DNA of 20,197 nt from assembly GCA_035693105.1 (NCBI GenBank), contig DASSHC010000253.1, positions 1 to 20,197 on the forward strand, written 5' to 3'. The DNA comes from DASSHC01 sp035693105. Its GTDB lineage: Bacteria > Chloroflexota > Chloroflexia > Thermomicrobiales > Thermomicrobiaceae. Positions 1-8,800 of the stretch are shown piece by piece. Within the stretch, counting starts at the first letter, position 1, and each line of letters opens with the position of its first letter. The notes under the pieces were generated by a model. The model did no database searches. It was given only the letters and a program-made list of their open reading frames with translations, and had not been told where the DNA came from. The position numbers and the translations under genes are program-made.

Positions 1-421
1 CCTGGCCGCGGCCGGCCGGCCGAAAGCCGCGGATATCGAAGATATCGCGAAAGTCGGCCGCAAAGACGAAATCGATCTCAAGCATGACCTGGAAGTCGTT
101 GAAGTTGTGGATCTCGATGCGCTCGCGCAGGCCACGCTCGACCTCCCGCAGGCGGCGCAGGCCGACGGTGTGCGGCAGAATCTCGCCGCGCGGTGAGGAG
201 AGGAGCTCGTTGGTGAACTGGGCGATGCCGGCGGCGTTGTGGTCGGCGGAGGCATCGAGCAGGACGAGCGGCTGGCCGTTCAAGTACAGCCGGTATTCGC
301 TCAGGAAGCGCGTATCGCGGAAGTAGAGCCCCGCCCCCATGATATCGTCGCTGATCTCCCCGCGCTCGTCGGTCAGCACGAAGATATCGCCGGCTTTCAT
401 GACCATGGTCGTCGCTGGCAT
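1..421 (-). CDS. Glycogen debranching-type amylo-alpha-1,6-glucosidase, N-terminal part (runs off window edge)
   Basis: Read on the minus strand from ATG at 419-421, the frame stays open to the left edge, giving about 140 residues. The start is supported by a GAGAGGGGG Shine-Dalgarno-like run about 10 nt upstream. The N-terminus has the pattern of the GDE_N_bis domain of bacterial amylo-alpha-1,6-glucosidases: AGDIFVLTDERGEI, then GLYFRDTRFLSEYRL, then LNGQPLVLL, and later RERIEIHNFNDFQVMLEI. Proteins of this family cleave alpha-1,6 branches of glycogen-like or other oligosaccharides, with an N-terminal beta-sandwich followed by an (alpha/alpha)6 GH catalytic domain. The catalytic domain lies outside the window, so activity cannot be judged. 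It sits 148 nt downstream of the GT2 gene on the same strand. The family call rests on N-terminal motifs only. Confidence 0.8.
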   Translation of the reverse strand, partial: MPATTMVMKAGDIFVLTDERGEISDDIMGAGLYFRDTRFLSEYRLYLNGQPLVLLDASADHNAAGIAQFTNELLSSPRGEILPHTVGLRRLREVERGLRERIEIHNFNDFQVMLEIDFVFAADFRDIFDIRGFRPAGRGQ

Positions 422-569
422 CGCGCGGCATCCCCCTCTCGCCGTCCGGGCGTTCCCGAACGGCGCCAACTCACTTGCCGACTCGCGCGGCGGATCAGTC
501 GATCCGCCGCCGGCCGTGGTTGCGGCAGGAAGTTACGTGCCACGCCCAACGTCAGGCGGGCAGGGGAGG

Positions 570-1361
570 TCAGAGGCCGGAGCGGCGTGCGGCCTGCTCC
601 CGGCGCGCCTCGGCGCGGCGGAGGTTGAACTTCAGCTTCCAGACGCGCAGCAGCGCCTCCAGCATGATGCCGGGGCCCATCTTCGACTTGCCGGCGCGGC
701 GCTCGTGGAAGGTGATGGGGACCTCGACGATGCGGAAGCCGGCCTGGGCCGCCCGGTAGGTCATCTCGATCTGAAAGGCGTAGCCGGTGGCGTCGACCTC
801 GTCGAGATCGATGCGCTCCAGCACGCGGCGGCGGAAGCACTTGAAGCCGCCGGTCAGGTCGCGGTAGGGCAGGCCGAGGATCAGGCGGCTGTAGAGCGAG
901 CCGCCCTGGCTGATCACCCGGCGCAGCATCGACCAGTTCTCGGTGCCGCCGCCGGCAATGTAGCGCGAGCCGAGCACCAGGTCGGCGCGCTCCGCCGCGT
1001 CGACCAGGCGCGGCAGCGACGCGGGGTCGTGCGAGAAGTCGGCGTCCATCTCGCAGATCAGCTCGTAGTCGCGCGCCAGCGCCCAGCTGAAGCCGGCGCG
1101 ATAGGCGGTGCCCAGCCCGAGCTTGCCGGAGCGGCGCAGGACGAAGACGCGCTCGGGCATGGCGGCGCTCAAGCGCTCGGCCAGCTCGCCGGTGCCGTCG
1201 GGTGAGTTGTCGTCGACGACCAGCAGGTCGAAGCGCGGATCGTGGAGGATGGCGTCGACCAGCGGCCGCAGATTCTCGTGCTCGTTGTAGGTCGGCACGA
1301 CGACAAGCGCCCGCACCTTTCGCGGCGGCACGCGCTTGGGCGGCTCGAACGGAATGCCCAA
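570..1361 (-). CDS. Polyprenol-phosphate mannosyltransferase-like GT2 glycosyltransferase
   Basis: A 263-residue GT-A fold enzyme of the DPM1/Ppm1 type, expected to transfer mannose (or another hexose) from a nucleotide sugar to polyprenyl phosphate at the inner membrane face for later glycosylation. Visible motifs are VVVPTYNE (20-27), VVDDNSPDGT (48-57), the metal-binding DAD at 106-108 in EMDADFSHDP, GSRYI (131-135), LTGGFKCFRR (169-178) and FHERRAGKSKM (218-228). There is no C-terminal membrane or GtrA domain, so it is a stand-alone soluble or peripheral form. The start is TTG at 1361, chosen because GGAAGGGA lies 10 nt upstream and the frame runs straight into the first motif; an overlapping ATG at 1372 is out of frame. 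The family is clear, but the exact sugar and acceptor are inferred. Confidence 0.88.
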   Translation of the reverse strand: MGIPFEPPKRVPPRKVRALVVVPTYNEHENLRPLVDAILHDPRFDLLVVDDNSPDGTGELAERLSAAMPERVFVLRRSGKLGLGTAYRAGFSWALARDYELICEMDADFSHDPASLPRLVDAAERADLVLGSRYIAGGGTENWSMLRRVISQGGSLYSRLILGLPYRDLTGGFKCFRRRVLERIDLDEVDATGYAFQIEMTYRAAQAGFRIVEVPITFHERRAGKSKMGPGIMLEALLRVWKLKFNLRRAEARREQAARRSGL

Positions 1362-1713
1362 TTCAGTTGCATCCCTTCCAGATCGATCTCGACGTACGGA
1401 CTCGGGACGTCAAACCGTGTCCCATTTGCAAGGATCGTGCCTGCCTGGACAGGTTGCGGTGCGGCAGGCCCGGCCGGCGCGCTCGTGTCGCTAGACGGCG
1501 GATGATCCCTGGGAGGCGGCCGGCGTCGGACGCGATGCCCCGGGCGGGTTCACGGCCTCCGATGCGGGGGAACCACGTTCCGGGCGCCAGCCGACCGGAT
1601 GTGGGTAGGTCATCTCATCTCCTCTACGTCCAGCCAGACCGGCCGGACGGCTGCTAATTCTAGGCTTCCCGTCGCCCGAGGGAAAGGGGGTCGCGAAGGC
1701 CCGCCCAAATGGC
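1362..1713. other. 352-bp gap with no convincing gene
   Basis: The gap between the DppC-type permease stop and the GT2 start has no ORF with family-like sequence. A 77-codon minus-strand frame here is rich in Pro, Ser, Arg and Gly and overlaps the permease end, so it is probably chance. It must contain the GT2 promoter on the minus strand; a TTGACG on that strand (complement of 1408-1413) is the best -35 candidate but has no good -10 partner. No strong terminator hairpin was found behind the permease operon. Confidence 0.5.
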
Positions 1714-2625
1714 TCAGGCGACACGCAGGGTCGGGTCGAGCACGTCGCGCAGCCAGTCGCCCAGCATGTTGATGCTGAGCACCGTCAGCATGATCGCGAT
1801 GCCGGGGAAGGTGATCACCCACCAGGCGGTGTAGATGTACAGCCGCCCGTCGCTGACCATGGTGCCCCAGTCGGGGATCGAGGGGTTGAGCCCGAGCCCG
1901 AGGAAGCTCAGCGCGGCCTCGGCCAGGATGACAAAGCCCACCTGCAGCGTGCCGACCACGATGACCGAGGCGAGCACGTTGGGCAGGATGTGGCGCAGGA
2001 GGATGCGGCCATTGCCGGCCCCGGCCACCCGCGCCGCGTCGACGTATTGGCGCTCGCGCACGGTGAAGACCTCGCCGCGCACCAGCCGGGCGTAGCCGAC
2101 CCAACTGGTGACGACCAGCGTCGCGATCAGGTTGACCAGCCCGGCGCCGAGCACCGCGATGATGGTGATCGCCAGCAGGATGAAGGGGAAGGCCAGAAAG
2201 AGATCGGCTACCCGCATCACCACCTGATCGATCCAGCCGCCGAAGTAGCCGGCCAGCAGCCCGAGCAGCACGCCGATGCCGGCGGCCAGCAGCGTGACCG
2301 AGAGGCCGATGCCGAGCGAGACGCGCGCGCCGTAGATGATGCGGCTGAGCAGGTCGCGACCGACGGGGTCGGTGCCGAGGATGTGCTCGCCGCTCCCCTT
2401 GGCGCTCCAGGCGGGCGGGGTGTTACGCAGCAGCAGATGGGTCTCGCTGGGGCTGTGGGGCGCCAGGAGGGGCGCCGCCAGCGCGGCCAGGACCAGGATC
2501 GTCAGCACCACCCCGCCGAAGAGGGCCGAGGGGTTACTGACGAAGCGGCCCAGGGTGCTGTAGCGCCAGGAGCGCCGTCGGATCGCCCCCTGCGCGAGCG
2601 TCTTTTCTCCCGGCGTGACGGCCAC
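1714..2625 (-). CDS. Peptide ABC transporter permease, DppC/OppC type
   Basis: A 303-residue inner-membrane permease that would pair with the DppB-type protein encoded just upstream to form the translocation channel of a di/oligopeptide importer. The first membrane segment is near 34-54, followed by a periplasmic stretch and the family signature LGTDPVGRDLLSRIIYGAR (83-101). Further membrane helices follow, with the EAA cytoplasmic loop around 192-215 (YVDAARVAGAGNGRILLRHI) that contacts the ATPase, and the family ending LGDWLRDVLDPTLR (288-301). The start is GTG at 2625, preceded by GAGAGGGAG with 5 nt spacing. It begins 30 nt after the DppB stop, so the two are almost certainly co-transcribed. 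Substrate specificity (peptide, nickel or sugar) cannot be read from a permease; the peptide assignment leans on the M14 peptidase in the operon. Confidence 0.93.
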   Translation of the reverse strand: MAVTPGEKTLAQGAIRRRSWRYSTLGRFVSNPSALFGGVVLTILVLAALAAPLLAPHSPSETHLLLRNTPPAWSAKGSGEHILGTDPVGRDLLSRIIYGARVSLGIGLSVTLLAAGIGVLLGLLAGYFGGWIDQVVMRVADLFLAFPFILLAITIIAVLGAGLVNLIATLVVTSWVGYARLVRGEVFTVRERQYVDAARVAGAGNGRILLRHILPNVLASVIVVGTLQVGFVILAEAALSFLGLGLNPSIPDWGTMVSDGRLYIYTAWWVITFPGIAIMLTVLSINMLGDWLRDVLDPTLRVA

Positions 2626-2655
2626 GATGGCTCCCTCTCTTCGACACTCGCGAGG

Positions 2656-3591
2656 CTAAGCGTAGTGAATGCGTGGGTCGAGCACAGCGTACAACAGATC
2701 GACCAGCAAATTGGCCAAAATCAGGATCGCGGCCAGGATCGTCACCGCCGCCTGAACGACGGGGTAGTCACGGTTGTTGATCGCGTCGACCACCAATCGC
2801 CCGACCCCCGGCCAGGAGAAGACCACCTCGACGATGACCGCGCCGCCGAGCAGGAAGCCGATCTGCAGCCCGGCGACGGTGACGAAGGGGATCAGGGCGT
2901 TGCGCAGCGCGTGGCGCATCAGCACCGGCGACTCGGGCAGGCCCTTGGCGCGGGCGGTTCGGATGTAGTCGGCGTGCAGCACCTCCAGCATGCTGGAGCG
3001 CAGCAGCCGGCTGAGCGTGGCGACGTAGGCCAGCCCCAGCGTGATCGCCGGCAGAATCAGCGACTTCAGTTCTCCCCCCAGCCCCTGCCCGCGCCCCGAG
3101 ACCGGCAGCCAGTGGAGCCAGACGCCGAAGAGCAGGATCAGCATCAGCCCGAGCCAGAAGTTGGGGAAGGAGATGCCGATCAGGCTGATGAAGCGACTGA
3201 TGAAATCGACAAAGCCGCCACGCCGTACGGCCGAGAGGATGCCAGTGGGGATGGCCAGCACCAGCGCCACCAGGTAGGCCGCGACCGCCAGCTCGATGGT
3301 AGCCGGCATGCGCAGGATGACCTCGTGGAAGGCGGAGTCCTTGTAGCGCAGCGAGTTGCCGAAGTCACCCCGCACGGCGTGGGTGATGAAGGCGATGTAT
3401 TGCTGGTAGATCGGCAGGTCGAGGTGCATGGCGTGGCGCAGGTTGGCGATGTCCTGCGGGGTGGGGTTGCCCTGCTGCAGCAAGAGTTGCACCGGATCGC
3501 CGGTCAGCCGCAGGGTGACGAAGACGAGCAGCGTCACGCCGAAGAGCACCAGCACCGAGTAGAGCAGGCGGCGAATGATGAAGGTCACCAT
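2656..3591 (-). CDS. Peptide ABC transporter permease, DppB/OppB type
   Basis: A 311-residue inner-membrane permease. The N-terminus has the DppB/OppB form, MVTFIIRRLLYSVLVLFGVT, with the first helix at about 9-28, followed by RLTGDPV (28-34). Later come GDFGNSL (75-81), the EAA loop about 205-232 (HADYIRTARAKGLPE then RHALRNALIPF), FSWPGVGRL (259-266) and the C-terminal LLYAVLDPRIHY (299-310). Length and ending are normal for the family. The ATG at 3591 has only a weak ribosome site (AAGG about 10 nt upstream). The upstream 364 nt to the solute-binding protein is filled with inverted repeats, which may weaken transcription from the SBP gene into the permeases. This is a common way to keep SBP more abundant than permease, though here it is inferred. 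Confidence 0.93.
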   Translation of the reverse strand: MVTFIIRRLLYSVLVLFGVTLLVFVTLRLTGDPVQLLLQQGNPTPQDIANLRHAMHLDLPIYQQYIAFITHAVRGDFGNSLRYKDSAFHEVILRMPATIELAVAAYLVALVLAIPTGILSAVRRGGFVDFISRFISLIGISFPNFWLGLMLILLFGVWLHWLPVSGRGQGLGGELKSLILPAITLGLAYVATLSRLLRSSMLEVLHADYIRTARAKGLPESPVLMRHALRNALIPFVTVAGLQIGFLLGGAVIVEVVFSWPGVGRLVVDAINNRDYPVVQAAVTILAAILILANLLVDLLYAVLDPRIHYA

Positions 3592-3755
3592 GCGGCAGTA
3601 GCCTTTGCAGCCTTGGCGGCGGGAGAGCAGCGCCGCTGCCCTCCCCTAGAGCGCGAGTTCCGGGAGCGCCGGTCACGCATCAGCGCAGGGCGGCCCAGCC
3701 GCGCTGGCCGGAGCGGTCGCGGCCCCGCGCAACGGAGAGAACCTTCGTCCCCCCG

Positions 3756-3923
3756 GTCAGCCTGAGGCCGCAGCCGAAGAGCCTGCCCTGAGCTTGTCGA
3801 AGGGATCTCCTCTCCGTTGAAGCGCCACTCGTGCTCCACGATGAGGAGAGATCCTTCGCTGCGGCTCAGGATGACAAGGACGGCGGCTGCCTTTTCCCGG
3901 TCATCCTGAGGCCGCAGCCGAAG
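3756..3923. repeat. Palindromic intergenic repeat cluster between SBP and permease genes
   Basis: Several copies of a short motif family occur here. CCTGAGGCCGCAGCCGAAG lies in direct orientation at 3761-3779 and 3905-3923. Its near-complement, CTTCGCTGCGGCTCAGG, lies at 3854-3870. A related CCTGAGCTTGTCGAAGG lies at 3787-3803. The arms 3787-3812 and 3843-3870 form one imperfect hairpin with a loop of about 30 nt, and 3853-3875 with 3900-3923 form another. This gap, 3592-3955, holds no gene. The CCTGAGC...TCGAAGG motif is of a kind scattered through intergenic DNA of many GC-rich genomes. Here it could attenuate transcription or protect mRNA ends between SBP and permease genes, but that role is inference. 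Confidence 0.75.
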
Positions 3924-3955
3924 CATCGCTCTGGCCTCCCTTGAGGCGCGAGTCC

Positions 3956-5773
3956 CTAGCTGGAGACCCAGGCGTCGAGCCACCAGAGCCGCTCGTCCGG
4001 CGGGATCAGGAAGTTCTTGACCCGGTTGTTGACCCCCCAGAGGTAGACGTTCTGGTAGAGCGCCACATCGACATAATCATCGTAGATGATCTTGTTGCAC
4101 TGCTTGGCGACATCCAGCCGCACCGACTGGTCGAGCGTGCCGCGCTCCTTGTCCAGCAGCTTGTCCAGGTCGGGGTTGGAGTAGCTCGGGTTGTACGACT
4201 GCTTGGTGTAGTACATCGAGTAATAGGTGTTGTCGTAGTCGAGCGTCCAACCGCCCCAACCGAAGGGCACGATGTTGTTGAGCTTGCCGGCGGTGTAGTC
4301 GGTGAAGTAGGTCGCCTGGTCGTGCAGTTGGATATCGACCTGGAAGCCGACGGCGGTCAGCATGTCCTTGACCGCGCTGGCGATCTCCTTGGCCTGGGTG
4401 TCGGAGCCGACCACGTCGTAGACCAGCTTCGGCGAGGAGACACCCGAGGCCTGCAGCGTCTGCTTGGCCTTGTCGGGGTCGAAGGGGTAGGGCGGGTAGT
4501 CTTCGTAGCCGAAGGAGAAGGGACTCTGCCAGATGCCGACCGGCTTGGCGAAGCCGCCGAGGATCGTTTTGACGATGGTGTTGATGTCGACGGCATAGGC
4601 GATCGCCTGGCGCACCTGCTTGTTGTCGGTCGGCGCCTTCTTGGTATCGAGCCGCAGCCCGGAGACGGTCGGCACGCCCACCTCGACCACCTTGACGCTG
4701 GTGTTCCCCTTGGCCGCGCCCGCCTGGCTGACGTTGAGCGTCAGCACGTCGATGTTGCCGGCCATGAACTCCGAGAGGCGGGTGTTGTCGTCGGGGATGA
4801 TGCGGTAGGTGATCTTCTGGATCAGCGGCTTCTTCTTGGCGAAGTAGCCGTCCCAGGCCTCGAAGGTCATGTGGTCGTCTTTGGCGTACTCGGTGATCTT
4901 GTACGGCCCGCTGCCGATCGCCTGCTTGGTCGAGAAGGTGGTGTCGTCCTTGGTGGCGCTGGGCGGGGTAATGAAGGCGCCGTAGCCGGCCAGCTTGGTG
5001 ACCATCACCGGATCGACTTCCTTGAAGTGGAACTTGACCGTCTGGTCGTCGACTACTTCGACCGAGTCGATCGAGGTGTAGTTGAACGCCTGCGGCGACT
5101 TGTTGGCGGGGTCGAGCAGGCGGTCGAAGGTGCTCTTGACCGCGGCGCCGTTGAAGGCCGTGCCATCCTGGAAGGTGACGCCCTTGAGGAGCTTCATCTC
5201 CAGCGTCTTGTCGTCGGTGTAGTTCCACGACTCGGCCAGGCCGAAGCCCTCGGCCGGGCTGGGGTGGCCGTCCTTGCCGTCGTAGACGACCAGGTTCGGG
5301 TCGCGCCAGACGAGCGGGCTGAAGATGTTCTCCTGCCAGCGGCCGTTGTTGAGCGAGTAGGTGTCCACCGGATCGAGGCTGGTCGGGTCGGCCACGATCG
5401 CCACCTTCAGCTCGCCAGTTGGGGAGCTGGGCGGGCTGCCGCCGCCGTTGACCAAGGTGCCGGTCGTCTTGGCCGCGCCGGCGCTCGGGCTGCCGGCCGC
5501 GGCCGGGGAGCCACCCGCCGCGCCGCCCGAGCTGGTCGGGGCGCTGGTGGCCGCGCCGGAGGTGCCGGAGGTGGCCGCGGCGGTGCTGTTGTTGCTGCTT
5601 CCGCCGCCGCAGGCGGCCAGCAGCGCCTGGACGGCCGCCAGACCGGCCATGCCGCCGCCCAGCCGCATCAGGTCACGGCGACTGAGCTGGCGTCCGAAGA
5701 CGACGAAGCCGTCGGGTGTCTCCAGCGCGCCGTCCGGGTCGGGTCCCCGGTGGCTGTTGGGCTTGTCGCTCAT
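3956..5773 (-). CDS. ABC transporter substrate-binding lipoprotein, family 5 (peptide type)
   Basis: A 605-residue extracellular solute-binding protein that would capture peptides and deliver them to the DppB/DppC pair. The N-terminus carries a twin-arginine motif SRRDLMRL (31-38), a short hydrophobic stretch, and a lipobox ALLAAC with Cys55, so it is probably a Tat-exported, lipid-anchored protein. A Ser/Thr/Gly/Ala/Pro-rich linker of roughly 60-120 follows, then the SBP_bac_5 fold (VADPTSLDPVDTYS, LAESWNYTDDKTLEMKLLKG, QDGTAFNGAAVKSTFDRLLD, IGSGPYKITEYAKDD). ATG at 5773 is chosen over the in-frame ATG at 5812 because GAGGAGGAG (complement of 5780-5788) sits exactly 6 nt upstream. It lies 90 nt downstream of the M14 peptidase gene on the same strand. 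Ligand class is inferred from family and neighbours. Confidence 0.95.
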   Translation of the reverse strand: MSDKPNSHRGPDPDGALETPDGFVVFGRQLSRRDLMRLGGGMAGLAAVQALLAACGGGSSNNSTAAATSGTSGAATSAPTSSGGAAGGSPAAAGSPSAGAAKTTGTLVNGGGSPPSSPTGELKVAIVADPTSLDPVDTYSLNNGRWQENIFSPLVWRDPNLVVYDGKDGHPSPAEGFGLAESWNYTDDKTLEMKLLKGVTFQDGTAFNGAAVKSTFDRLLDPANKSPQAFNYTSIDSVEVVDDQTVKFHFKEVDPVMVTKLAGYGAFITPPSATKDDTTFSTKQAIGSGPYKITEYAKDDHMTFEAWDGYFAKKKPLIQKITYRIIPDDNTRLSEFMAGNIDVLTLNVSQAGAAKGNTSVKVVEVGVPTVSGLRLDTKKAPTDNKQVRQAIAYAVDINTIVKTILGGFAKPVGIWQSPFSFGYEDYPPYPFDPDKAKQTLQASGVSSPKLVYDVVGSDTQAKEIASAVKDMLTAVGFQVDIQLHDQATYFTDYTAGKLNNIVPFGWGGWTLDYDNTYYSMYYTKQSYNPSYSNPDLDKLLDKERGTLDQSVRLDVAKQCNKIIYDDYVDVALYQNVYLWGVNNRVKNFLIPPDERLWWLDAWVSS

Positions 5774-5863
5774 ACGAATCTCCTCCTCGTGCTCGGTCAC
5801 TCGCGTTTCCATGCAGGTCGACGCACTACGATGGCGAACACGCGCGGTCTACGCCGGCTGCCG

Positions 5864-8800
5864 TCACTGCTCGGTGCTGCCACCTCCTTCGCCGTCTTCG
5901 CCCGTGGCCGCCGGCTCGCCGAGCCGGATCGGGCGCCGGCGCGCGAGACTGATCCGCAGGCTGTCCGGTCCCGCCACGATTGTACGCCGCAGCGGGCCGG
6001 CGGCCGCCGCCAGCAGGTCGAGGATGGCTCGATTGTTGACCAGGTCGGCACGCGCGGTGCGCTCCAGGTGCGCGCCGTGGGCGGTTTCGTCCGGCACCTC
6101 GGTGATCGAGGTGAAGACGGTGACGCGCGGCGCCTGCACCGCGTAGCCGCCCCAGCCGCGGCGGCGCTCATCGAGCGAGCGGCTGTAGAAGGTCATGTCG
6201 TGGTGGCGCTCGGTGGGGTACTTGTCCGGGAGCCGGCTGTGCGCCCAGGTCTCGAAGCGTTCGAAGTAGCGGCGATTGAGCGCCAGCAACTCGGCGTCGG
6301 CGGCCATGGCCCGCGTGACGGCTTCGCGCACGGCCTCGGTCGCCTGGCGGTGCTCGGGGAAGCGCTCATCGTCCAGGTACCAGGAGGCGCCCCAGACGAT
6401 CGAGGGCACGATCCAATAGGTGCGGAAGCGCACCGCGGCGCCGTAGCCGGAGAAGGGCTGCACCCACTCGTGCGAGTTGAAGCCGTGGTTATCGACCACC
6501 GCGTCGGGGAGCCAGCGGCGCCAGAGCGTGTCGCGCACCCGCGCCTCGCCGTAGCGCGAGTCGGGCTTGCCGCGGTCGAGGCTGATCTCCAGCCCGACCG
6601 CGTTGTAGCGCGCCGGGTGGTGCTTCCAGGTGGGGTGCTCCTGCTGCAAGAGCGCGTGCAGTTCGGCGCCGTCGGGGTTCTCGTAGGGGATGACGGCCAC
6701 GTTGACGTGCCGCAGCAGCGAGCGCCACTCGGGGTCCTCGGTCAGCCGCTCGACCAGCTTGAGCGCGGCGCTGGTGGCCGCGACCTCGTTGGCGTGGTGG
6801 CGCGCTACCACCAGCAGCGTCGGCTTGAAGAGCGACAGCTTGCGCGCTGACCAGACGTCGGCCGTCACCGGCGCGGTCACCTCGATAGCCGGGATCGGCC
6901 GCCCCTGGTAGGAGCGCTCGGCCAGGGCGACGCGCACCTCGGGCCGGCTGGCCAGCCTGGCCAGCAGCGGGTAGAGATTGGCCTCGGTCACGATCTCGCC
7001 GTCCGGCGTCGGCCGCCGCGCCGGCTCGACCACCGGCAGCGCGTCCGGCCGCGGCGGGGCGAGGCGCAGGCGCGTGCCGTCTTCCAGCCGCACCTCGAGC
7101 ACCGGGCGGCCCGGCTCGGGCGGGTGCAGCGTCGCCAGCGCCGCCAGCGTGCGCCGCGCCGGGTCGTCCAGCCCGCCGAGCTCCAGGCCCAGCCGCAGGT
7201 GATCGCCCTCGACGCCGACGGCCGTCAGTTGCGCCTCGCCAACCGGAGCGCTGCCGAGCAGACCCAGCGGGCGCGGCTCCCCTTCGCCCTCGCCTTCGGT
7301 GCGCGCCACCGCGCCGGCTCGCGCCCGCAGCGTCACCCGCGCCGAGGGGCCGGCGCCGGGGCGGACGTGCACCAGCGGCACCACCGAGCCGGGCCCGCTC
7401 AGCCGCTCGCCGTTGACCTGCTCCCCGAGCGCCTCGACGTAGTCGAGCGCCACGAAGTAGATGTCCTCGTGCAGCGCCTCGGCCGCCGAGTTCCACTCCT
7501 CGCGGATGCCCAGCGTCTCATCGGTCTCGCTCAGCGTGACTTCGATGTCCAGCCGGTCGAAGAGCGGCTGCTCGGCGGCGCGCGGATCGCCGCCGGTCGC
7601 CTGGAGGATGGCCGCGCCCAGGCGTGGCAGCACCACCCCCTGGAAGAAGCCCCAAAACTCGTCGAGATCGGTGAAGACTGCCTCGTGCACCACGCGCTCG
7701 CCCTGGCGCGCGGCCAGGCCGCCGGTGGTGACGGTGACGGTGCCCTTCTCCGGAAAGGCGTCGAGGTAGGGGCGCTCGTAGCTGAAGAGGGAGAGTTCCT
7801 CGTGCGCCAGCACCTGGCCGGCGCTGTCGAGGGCTTCGACCGCGTAGGTGGCGGGGCCATCCCATGCCTCCAGCGCGACCGCCTCCAGCGGGACATCCAG
7901 CGCCTCGGCGATGAACTCGTCGGCCGGGAAGAGCTCCTGCAGCCAGCGGGTGGGGTAGTCGAGCGCCCGGTCGCCGTGCTGCTCCAAGGGGCGGTAGCCG
8001 ACCACCACGCGGGCGACACCGCGCAGGCCGCGCCAACGCGGCAGCACGACCTCGCGCAGCCAGCAGAGGCCCGGCTTGAAGGCGTCGAGCACCTGGATCC
8101 CGGCTTCGGGGAAGCCGCCGGCGGCGAGGACCTGCTTCGCCTGAGCGGCCAGGGCGCGGCGCACGCCGGCCGGCTCGGAGACGAAGATCGTCAACGCGAC
8201 CGGCTGTCCGGGCGCGAGCTGGGGCACGATCGTGTCGCGCAGCGCCGCCAGGGCGCGCTCGACCTCCCAGGGGGCCGACCACTCCTCGCGCATCACCAGC
8301 AGCGCGTCCTCCGGCTCGCGCACGTCGGCGCCGGTTCCGAGCGCCTGCCGTGCCGTCTCCCGCAGCGCGGCGCGCTCGCTGGCGTCGGCCACCAGCAGCC
8401 GGATCGGCTCACTGCCTGCGTCCGGCAGGTCGGCGTGCAGCAGCGCCGCGCGCCCGGCGGGCGTCCAGCCGGCCAGGCTGCGGCGCGGCCAGTCGACGGC
8501 CTCGGCCGCGGCGGGGAGGCCGGGCAGACGTGGCCAGTCGCGCGCTAGCGTGTCGATCAGATAGGCGGCCTGCTCGGGGTCGCCGGCCAGCTCCAGCGCC
8601 GGGCCGGGGACGACCCGCAGCTCGGTCTCGGCCCCGGTCTGGAGGTTCAGCCGCAGCGGGATGGCCCAGGCGGGCGGCTCGCCGGTGGTAGCCACTGGCA
8701 GGGTGACGCCACCGCTCTCGACGCCGAGCCGGGCGGCGAAGTCGGCCAGCGCCCGCCCGACGAAGGCCGGCAGGCTGGGCGGGATGACGACCGAGAGGCG

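Noticed and set aside
1491..1724. Minus-strand 77-codon frame in the gap behind the DppC-type permease
   Set aside because: It overlaps the permease end, is rich in Pro/Arg/Ser/Gly, and has no family resemblance or good ribosome site.
1990..3765. Plus-strand open frame of 591 codons
   Set aside because: It lies opposite both permease genes and reads as low-complexity Gln/Asp/Arg/His-rich sequence, typical of an antisense frame.
3756..3923. CRISPR array or tandem repeat
   Set aside because: The repeats are in both orientations, of unequal length and spacing, and form hairpins. There are no regular spacers and no cas genes nearby.
3941..6850. Plus-strand open frame of 969 codons
   Set aside because: It is the antisense of the SBP and M14 genes, whose motifs, signal sequence and ribosome sites are clear. 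High GC removes stops on the opposite strand, and the translation is Val/Gly/Arg/Asp-rich with no motif.
7124..8548. Plus-strand open frame of 474 codons
   Set aside because: It is antisense to the middle of the M14 protein, with no ribosome site or recognisable motif.
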